From: Chloroflexota bacterium
Lineage (GTDB): Bacteria > Chloroflexota > Dehalococcoidia > SM23-28-2
Reading direction: 5' to 3'
NCBI GenBank assembly: GCA_030691665.1
Contig: JAUYDU010000470.1
Span: 1 to 15,726 of the forward strand
Length of the DNA: 15,726 bases
The translations under genes were made by a program, and so were the position numbers. Below are positions 7,671 to 12,247 of this stretch, in pieces (within the stretch, counting starts at the first letter, position 1; every line of letters begins with the position of its first letter). Below the pieces are notes generated by a model. The model made no database searches. It was not told the origin of the DNA and saw only the letters and a program-made list of their open reading frames with translations.

Positions 7671-8431
7671 TAGCCCTGCGCTTTCTCCGCCAACACGATC
7701 ATGCGCGGGCTATCCAGGCCGTATTCGTGGCCGCCGTAGTCACCCCAGACCTGCCGGATGGCTAGCCCTGCCGCCTTCAGCATCTCCGCCAGCTCCTCAA
7801 GGGAATACAGGCGCGTCTCAGCCACGTATTCGTGCTTGGCTCCATCCTCCTCAGTGACGACTTCGTACTGTCTTCGCCGTCCTTGCTCCAGATCGATCTC
7901 CGTTCTCCACTCGTAGAGGGCGCCGTCAGGTAGCTCCTGCCGCATGGGCGAACGGTGGCGCCGCGTCTCCCACTGCCAGTTGATGGTATCGATGAGGAAC
8001 CGTCCGCCTGGCTTCAAAGACCGCGCTACGCCGTCCAGCACTTTCTGGTCCTCCTTCTCCGACTCCAGGGCTCCGAAAGAGCCCATGCAGATGGCAGCGT
8101 CGAGCTCGCCCTCCCAGGGAATTTTCCGCATGTCCGCCCGTTGCCAGCGCACTTCCACGCCCGCCTCCTTAGCCACCCGGCGGGCGCGCCGCAGAAGCGA
8201 GGCCGACAAGTCCAGCCCGGTGACCTCGTACCCCAAGGATGCCAGAGGAACAGCAAGACGGCCGTACCCGCAACAAAGGTCCAGCAAGCGCGCCGGCGGA
8301 GACAGAGCGAGAGCCTGGGCGATGAACTTCACTTCCATCTGCGTGCGCTGAGGCGACATCTGGTGGGCCGCGATGCGATACCAAGCCTCGTCGTAGAAGT
8401 CTGCGTACCATTTGCTGGCCCTTTTCGTCAT
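7670..8431 (-). CDS. Class I SAM-dependent methyltransferase (copy A)
   Basis: A 253-residue protein starting at ATG 8431 (MTKRASKWYADFYD). The frame stays open further upstream, but only through repeat DNA, so the longer version was not used. Seen: SAM-binding motif I LLDLCCGYGR (49-58), the acidic GLDLS after strand 2 (72-76), RADMRKIPW (98-106), and the post-core KPGGRFLIDT. Known of the fold: transfer of a methyl group from S-adenosylmethionine; the substrate is not predictable. It is a paralogue of the gene at 8575-9351. The block 7791-8055 is 265 bp that differs from the other copy at only 4 positions, while both flanks are much more diverged. It lies downstream of copy B in the same direction, separated by a repeat element, and may be co-transcribed with it. 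Confidence 0.88.
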   Translation of the reverse strand: MTKRASKWYADFYDEAWYRIAAHQMSPQRTQMEVKFIAQALALSPPARLLDLCCGYGRLAVPLASLGYEVTGLDLSASLLRRARRVAKEAGVEVRWQRADMRKIPWEGELDAAICMGSFGALESEKEDQKVLDGVARSLKPGGRFLIDTINWQWETRRHRSPMRQELPDGALYEWRTEIDLEQGRRRQYEVVTEEDGAKHEYVAETRLYSLEELAEMLKAAGLAIRQVWGDYGGHEYGLDSPRMIVLAEKAQG

Positions 8432-8479
8432 GGCGTGTCCCCATTCTGCGCCAGCCCGGTCATACGGATAGTCCAGCCC

Positions 8480-8572
8480 GTAGCTGCAGGGCTTCTCCGC
8501 CGAAGGCGGATGCGCCTCTGGCGCAAGCCCTGCCCGCCCCACCCCCGTGCAGACCTGAAGGTCTGCAGCTAC
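8480..8572. repeat. Branched palindromic repeat, copy B, with a second hairpin
   Basis: The ends GTAGCTGCAG (8480-8489) and CTGCAGCTAC (8563-8572) are perfect inverted repeats. Inside, GCAGGGCT (8486-8493) pairs with AGCCCTGC (8526-8533) around two side hairpins, TCCGCC-GAA-GGCGGA (8496-8510) and TGCGCC-TCT-GGCGCA (8511-8525). A separate hairpin GCAGACCT/AGGTCTGC spans 8549-8566. It looks like two related repeats placed end to end. The element fills the gap between the two methyltransferase genes; 8432-8479 shows nothing else. Confidence 0.75.
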
Positions 8573-8574
8573 GT

Positions 8575-9351
8575 CTAGCCCTCCACTTTCTCCGCCAGCA
8601 CAATCATGCGCGGGCTGTCCAGGCTGTATTCGTGGCCGCCGTAGTCGCCCCACACTCGGCAGAAGGCTAAGCCGGCGGCTTGCAGCATCTCCGATAGCTC
8701 CTCAAGGGAATACAGGCGCGTCTCAGCCACGTATTCGTGCTTGGCTCCATCCTCCTCAGTGACGACTTCGTACTGTCGCCGCCGTCCTTGCTCCAGATCG
8801 ATCTCCGTTCTCCACTCGTAGAGGGCGCCGTCAGGTAGCTCCTGCCGCATGGGCGAACGATGGCGCCGCGTCTCCCACTGCCAGTTGATGGTATCGATGA
8901 GGAACCGTCCGCCTGGCTTCAAAGACCGCGCTACGCCGTCCAGCACCTTCTGGTCCTCCTCCTCGCTCTCCAGGTAGCCGAAGGAGGTGAACATGTTGAT
9001 GGCGGTGTCGAACTCCCTCTCCCAGGGGATCTCTCGCATGTCAGCCCGATGCCAGCGCACGTTCACCCCGGCCTCTTTGGCCGTCCGCCGGGCCAGGCGC
9101 AGGTGGAGAGCGGAAAGGTCGAGGCCAGTCATTTGGAATCCCTGTTGGGCCAGAGCCATCGTATGGCGGCCTTGCCCGCAGCAGAGGTCGAGGATGGCAG
9201 CGCCCGGCGGCAGGCGCAGCACCTGGACGATGAACTCGACCTCTTGCTCGGTTTGCTGGAAGCGGTCCGGCGGGGCCCAGCTACGGTAGTAGAAGCCCTG
9301 GCGGAAGAAATCCACGTACCAGGGCCTGGCCTTGCTCCTCTTTCGTGGCAT
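8575..9351 (-). CDS. Class I SAM-dependent methyltransferase (copy B)
   Basis: A 258-residue protein starting at ATG 9351 (MPRKRSKARPWYVDFF). Its start overlaps the stop of the upstream cyclase gene by one base (TGATG), which indicates translational coupling. Two GTG codons just upstream are less likely starts. Seen: motif I ILDLCCGQGR (53-62), GLDLS (76-80), RADMREIPW (102-110), KPGGRFLIDT. The C-terminal two-thirds contains the block shared nearly identically with copy A (8696-8960 in this gene), while the SAM-binding N-terminal part is only moderately similar. Substrate unknown. Coupling to a nucleotide cyclase suggests a shared regulatory or modification pathway, but this is inference. 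Confidence 0.88.
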   Translation of the reverse strand: MPRKRSKARPWYVDFFRQGFYYRSWAPPDRFQQTEQEVEFIVQVLRLPPGAAILDLCCGQGRHTMALAQQGFQMTGLDLSALHLRLARRTAKEAGVNVRWHRADMREIPWEREFDTAINMFTSFGYLESEEEDQKVLDGVARSLKPGGRFLIDTINWQWETRRHRSPMRQELPDGALYEWRTEIDLEQGRRRQYEVVTEEDGAKHEYVAETRLYSLEELSEMLQAAGLAFCRVWGDYGGHEYSLDSPRMIVLAEKVEG

Positions 9352-9998
9352 CACCACACGACCTCGTACAGCCGGTGCCGTCCGGGGAAGCCACGAAGCT
9401 GGAGGCGGCCCCGCTCCACGTATTCGACTCCCTCCAGCGGGCCGGCCAGCTCCCTGGACTGGTCAGATAGCAGGATCTGCCCACCATGCGCTTTCTCCGT
9501 CACCCGCGCCGCTTTGCCCACAGCCAGACCGAAGTAGTCTTCCTCGTGGCGGAAGGTATCACCGCTATTGATGCCAATGCGCACCAGCAGCGGCCGCTGC
9601 TGGTGCTGGCGGTTGTGCTCGGCCAGGGCGCGCTGAATGGACACGGCGCAGCGCACGGCCTGGCGGGCCGTGGTGAACACCACCATGAAGCCGTCGCCCA
9701 GCGCCTTCACCTCGAACCCAGCGTGGCGCTGCACACACTCCCGTACCAGCCGACTGTGGACATGCACCAGCTCGTGGGCCTCGTCCTCGTTCAGCGACCG
9801 CAGGAGGGAAGTGAAGCCCTCGATGTCCGTGAACATCACTGTCACCGTCCCCTCGGGCGAGGGATGAAAGGCGGCCGCCAGCGCCCGACCGCACTGCCCG
9901 CAAAAGCGGAAGCCCTCGGGTGCAGCGGCCCCACAGGTGGGGCAGCTAGGCGACTCTTCTCTTTGTCGGACCCTGGTTGTTTGCTTGAGCTCCATCAT
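9351..9998 (-). CDS. Zinc-ribbon class III adenylate/guanylate cyclase
   Basis: A 215-residue soluble protein. ATG 9998 and ATG 9995 are adjacent candidates with GAGG a few bases upstream. Seen: an N-terminal zinc ribbon (Cys19-x2-Cys22 and Cys33-x2-Cys36), then a class III cyclase domain with the metal-binding Asp58 in FTDIEGFTSLL and Asp102 in KALGDGFM, Lys98 at the adenine-selecting position, and Asp154 in EDYFG. The transition-state Arg165 is present, but its usual Asn partner (VNxAAR) is replaced by Gly161 (VGKAAR). Known of the family: it makes cyclic AMP or cyclic GMP from the triphosphate; Lys/Asp favour ATP. The lost Asn suggests low activity or a nucleotide-sensing role. It is first in a minus-strand operon with methyltransferase B and lies behind the attenuator-like leader. 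Confidence 0.88.
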   Translation of the reverse strand: MMELKQTTRVRQREESPSCPTCGAAAPEGFRFCGQCGRALAAAFHPSPEGTVTVMFTDIEGFTSLLRSLNEDEAHELVHVHSRLVRECVQRHAGFEVKALGDGFMVVFTTARQAVRCAVSIQRALAEHNRQHQQRPLLVRIGINSGDTFRHEEDYFGLAVGKAARVTEKAHGGQILLSDQSRELAGPLEGVEYVERGRLQLRGFPGRHRLYEVVW

Positions 9999-10027
9999 GA
10001 ACCTCGGCGTGGGCCGGCGAGCAAATG

Positions 10028-10057
10028 AAAAGCCCACCGCTGCGGTCAACGGTGGGC
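10028..10057 (-). terminator. Intrinsic terminator inside the cyclase leader
   Basis: Reading the minus strand, GCCCACCG (10057-10050) pairs with CGGTGGGC (10039-10032) over a 10-nt loop, and UUUU follows (10031-10028). It stands 30 nt before the cyclase start and after its promoter, so it would stop transcripts before the coding region unless disrupted. Confidence 0.75.
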
Positions 10058-10125
10058 ATCGGGCGCCCCCCAGAATGCTCCTATGCCGGGGGCCCCAGGC
10101 TGCCCACCGGGATGATTACCATCCC
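10028..10125 (-). promoter_or_regulatory. Candidate attenuator or riboswitch-like leader of the cyclase gene
   Basis: On the minus strand the segment CGGTGGGCA (10109-10101) can pair with UGCCCACCG (10058-10050), 9 bp, using the same bases as the 5' arm of the terminator. The upstream arm repeats the 8 bases of the terminator's 3' arm exactly. The two folds are therefore mutually exclusive, as in antiterminator/terminator switches. A further hairpin, GGGAUG/CAUCCC with a 5-nt loop, occupies 10109-10125 next to the antiterminator arm. I do not recognise a known riboswitch class; the ligand or signal is unknown. Confidence 0.55.
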
Positions 10126-10164
10126 CGTGCAGACCGTTGCTACGCTGGGAGAATCTTCCATCAT
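10081..10164 (-). CDS. Possible 27-residue leader peptide
   Basis: A short open frame begins with a double ATG (10164, 10161) about 25 nt after the predicted transcription start and ends at a TAG inside the region between antiterminator and terminator. The product begins MMEDSPSVATVC and ends VIIPVGSLGPPA. No convincing ribosome binding site and no run of regulatory codons is visible, so it may be chance. If translated, ribosome movement would disturb the 10101-10125 structures. Confidence 0.2.
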   Translation of the reverse strand: MMEDSPSVATVCTGMVIIPVGSLGPPA

Positions 10165-10194
10165 GCCCGCCAAAGTCGTGGCCTATCAGGCGGC

Positions 10195-10223
10195 ATGTTA
10201 TCAGAGTGGGATAGGGCTGTCAA
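10195..10223 (-). promoter_or_regulatory. Strong sigma-70-type promoter for the cyclase leader
   Basis: On the minus strand TTGACA (10223-10218) and TAACAT (10200-10195) are separated by exactly 17 nt. The -35 is a perfect consensus, and the -10 matches four of six. Transcription would begin near 10188, giving a leader of about 190 nt before the cyclase ATG. Confidence 0.7.
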
Positions 10224-10328
10224 CGGCGCGTCGCTCGCGATAGCGTCTCGCCAATTCATGCTTTTGGGAGGACAGCACCACACCCTAATGGTCATGAACA
10301 GAATAATTCGACACGGCAAGGGCCGGTC

Positions 10329-10459
10329 TGTCACCCTGAGTCCTTCGTTGGAAGGACGAAGGGTCTGGCGGTGGGGCGAAAGGACCCGTGTGCGTAAGTG
10401 GCACCCCACCCCAGATTCTTCGCTGCCCGGACGGGCCCGTCCGGGCGCTCAGAATGACA
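10329..10459. repeat. 131-bp imperfect inverted-repeat element
   Basis: The left end TGTCACCCTGAG and the right end, read in reverse complement as TGTCATTCTGAGC, match imperfectly. Inside are CCTTCGT/ACGAAGG (hairpin near 10342-10362), GGTGGGG and CCCCACC facing each other, and a perfect 22-bp palindrome at 10425-10446 centred on GGGCCC. From memory, TGTCATTCTGAGCG...GAAGAATCT is a common dispersed sequence in Chloroflexota and other environmental genomes. The element has the look of a non-autonomous mobile repeat; no transposase is nearby. The remainder of 10224-10608 shows no gene. Confidence 0.6.
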
Positions 10460-10516
10460 AACTGTCGAACTATTTTCTCAAAGGCCATAAGGGTGTGGCA
10501 TCAATCCGTATCGATG

Positions 10517-10536
10517 CCCCCGCCTTTAGGCGGGGG
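10517..10536. repeat. Short palindromic repeat with CTTTAG core
   Basis: CCCCCGCC (10517-10524) pairs with GGCGGGGG (10529-10536) around TTTA. It lies about 70 bp downstream of the radical SAM gene's stop. With no U-run on the minus side it is a weak terminator at best. Its CTTTAG centre is shared with the repeats at 12135-12199. Confidence 0.6.
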
Positions 10537-10608
10537 TCGAGACGACATCCACCAAGGGCAAACCGTTCACTCCCTCGCTCGCAGCGCTGACGTCGGTCTG
10601 GAACGGGG

Positions 10609-12069
10609 CTAGACGTTCTCCCCCAGGAGGCGGTGTGCCTTGAGGTAGGCCTCGACGTTGGTCAACTGCCCGAAGAAGCTCGTCACCCTCTGCCCCATCT
10701 CCGAGCGCAGCCAATCTCTGGGGATGACCCCGTTGCGGACCGCCCGGCGGTAGATGCGGGTGTTCGCTCCCATCGACGTCTTGCGATACAGCTCGGCCAG
10801 CAGCTCGTAGAACCGGCGCAAAGGCAAGCGGGCCTTCGGATACGTCACGTGGAGGAAGTCAAGGAGAGAATGAGGGATGTCAGTTGCTCTCACCTCCCCG
10901 GTGTCAACCAACCTATTGGTGAGCACCGTGCCGGGCAGGGGCGTGAGCACGGTGAACTGGGGGAAGGCGATCTCGTTGTCGTTGACGAACTCCATCAGAT
11001 CGTAGAAGTCGCGCTCTTCCCACTCGGGGTTGATGATGAAGCAGCCCCAGGCTTCGACGCCGTGCTGGCGCATGATCTGCAAGGCCTGGATGGCCTGGCT
11101 GACGGTGTTGCGCTTGTGATGGAGCTCGCGGAGCTCCTCGTCCTTGCAGGTCTCGATGCCGAGAAGCAGCACTTTCAGGCCGACTTTCGCCCACTGCTCT
11201 ACCAGCTCCGGACAGCGGGTGATATCGTTGGTGCGCACCTGCGCCCAGTATGTCCAGTCGCTGCCTTTCCAGCCCGCCCGATTGCGCTCGCCGATCAGGG
11301 CGGCCAACTCCAGCGAGCGGCGCTCGTCTGCCCAGAACTCATCGTCGATGAACGCTGCGACCTGAATCTGGTCGGGCAGCCTATCCAGGTCGGCGACTAC
11401 TCGGGCCGGGCTCTTCTTGCGGTATCGACGCTGGTTGAACACCCAGACCGAGCAGAAGTTGCAGTCGAAGGGGCAGCCGCGAGTGGTCTCCACACCGCCC
11501 ACCATCCCCATGACACCCAGATAGTACTGCGCTTGATAGCGAGCCACCAAGCTCCAGTCGAGGTAGGCAAGACTGTCCAGGTCGCGGATCTGCGGTCTGG
11601 CTGGGGTGAGCACCTTGTGCTCGCCCTTCATGAAGGCCATCCCCGGCAGGTCATCGAAGGGGCCACCGCGAGCTATGGCCTCGACCAGCTCCGGGAAGGT
11701 AACGTCTCCTTCCCCCAGAACGGCGAAGTCCACCGTGGGCTCAGCCAGCACGTCGTCCAGGGCCATGGTGGCGTGATAGCCGCCCCAGACAATGGGCACG
11801 GCGGGCAGCACCGTTTTCGCCCGGCGGGCCAGGAGCTTGGCGGCCTCTGCTTCGGCGGTGTAGGCCGTCAGACCGATCAGGTCCGGCCTGAAGTCGCGCA
11901 GCTCCCGCTCGAAGGCGCTGTCCTCCTCCAGGCGCATGTCGAGGATGCGGCATTCATGGTCAGGTACAGAGGCAGCCACCGTCAGCAGCTCCAGGGGTGG
12001 CGTCCTGGCCAGGGAGGTGAAGCCAACCGAGAACTCGGATATGTCCGGCTTGACCAGCAGTATTCTCAC
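10609..12069 (-). CDS. B12-binding-domain radical SAM enzyme
   Basis: A 486-residue protein with a GTG start at 12069; AAGGAG at 12081-12076 lies 6 nt upstream and supports it. Seen: an N-terminal cobalamin-binding-like Rossmann region (residues about 1-150, MRILLVKPD, DLIGLTAYT, IVWGGYHATM, FAVLGEGDVTFPEL), then the radical SAM core with the cluster motif Cys199-x3-Cys203-x2-Cys206 in TTRGCPFDCNFCSVWVF, and later FIDDEF, LLGIET and TPLPGT segments. The classic DxHxxG cobalamin motif is not evident. Known of the group: methyl transfer and ring or skeleton chemistry, including hopanoid C-3 methylase (HpnR), HpnJ and BchE relatives. The CSVWVF segment reminds me of HpnR, but I cannot assign a substrate. 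It follows uvrB in the same direction across a 178-bp repeat-filled gap. Confidence 0.88.
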   Translation of the reverse strand: MRILLVKPDISEFSVGFTSLARTPPLELLTVAASVPDHECRILDMRLEEDSAFERELRDFRPDLIGLTAYTAEAEAAKLLARRAKTVLPAVPIVWGGYHATMALDDVLAEPTVDFAVLGEGDVTFPELVEAIARGGPFDDLPGMAFMKGEHKVLTPARPQIRDLDSLAYLDWSLVARYQAQYYLGVMGMVGGVETTRGCPFDCNFCSVWVFNQRRYRKKSPARVVADLDRLPDQIQVAAFIDDEFWADERRSLELAALIGERNRAGWKGSDWTYWAQVRTNDITRCPELVEQWAKVGLKVLLLGIETCKDEELRELHHKRNTVSQAIQALQIMRQHGVEAWGCFIINPEWEERDFYDLMEFVNDNEIAFPQFTVLTPLPGTVLTNRLVDTGEVRATDIPHSLLDFLHVTYPKARLPLRRFYELLAELYRKTSMGANTRIYRRAVRNGVIPRDWLRSEMGQRVTSFFGQLTNVEAYLKAHRLLGENV

Positions 12070-12103
12070 CCTTCTCTCCTTCGGCCCTTTTGTGATCCCG
12101 GAT

Positions 12104-12121
12104 GCCGGGCTGAAGCCCGGC
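12104..12121. repeat. Short palindromic repeat with CTGAAG core
   Basis: GCCGGGCT (12104-12111) and AGCCCGGC (12114-12121) form a perfect 8-bp stem around GA. It is a stand-alone REP-like hairpin between the radical SAM gene's ribosome binding site and the larger repeat at 12135. Confidence 0.65.
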
Positions 12122-12134
12122 CTTCACTGGAGTC

Positions 12135-12199
12135 GTAGGCGGGTAGCTTTAGCTGCCCGCACCCTTTCGTTTCGCAGGCAGCTAAAGCTACCTGCCTAC
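12135..12199. repeat. 65-bp inverted repeat made of two near-palindromes
   Basis: Two 26-nt arms (12135-12160 and 12174-12199) are inverted copies of each other with only two mismatches. Each arm is itself nearly palindromic around AGCTTTAGCT or AGCTAAAGCT. The 13-nt centre is ACCCTTTCGTTTC. It lies in the uvrB to radical SAM gap and could fold at DNA or RNA level. The rest of 12200-12247 shows nothing. Confidence 0.75.
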
Positions 12200-12247
12200 A
12201 TCTACCCCTGCCAGCAACACCACTGATAGGTCTGCTGCTACGATCGG

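Noticed and set aside
8486..8533. A tRNA gene or tRNA-like structure
   Set aside because: The branched fold has only two side arms, with no anticodon arm, T-loop sequence or acceptor end; it is better described as a repeat.
8432..8653. A longer N-terminus for methyltransferase A
   Set aside because: The extra residues are encoded by the palindromic repeat at 8480-8572 and extend into the end of copy B; the paralogue starts near MPRKRSK, which corresponds to the ATG at 8431.
10081..10130. A fluoride (crcB) or other known riboswitch in the cyclase leader
   Set aside because: GGGGATGG recalls the start of the fluoride motif, but the downstream conserved segments are missing and the controlled genes do not fit; no SAM, SAH, TPP, cobalamin or c-di-GMP consensus was found either.
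10517..10536. Terminator of the radical SAM gene
   Set aside because: The stem is strong, but no U-run follows on the minus strand and the same palindrome type recurs elsewhere as a repeat.
10633..12138. A 501-codon open frame on the + strand opposite the radical SAM gene
   Set aside because: It is the antisense shadow of a gene with clear radical SAM motifs; the translated product is low-complexity and matches no family I recognise.
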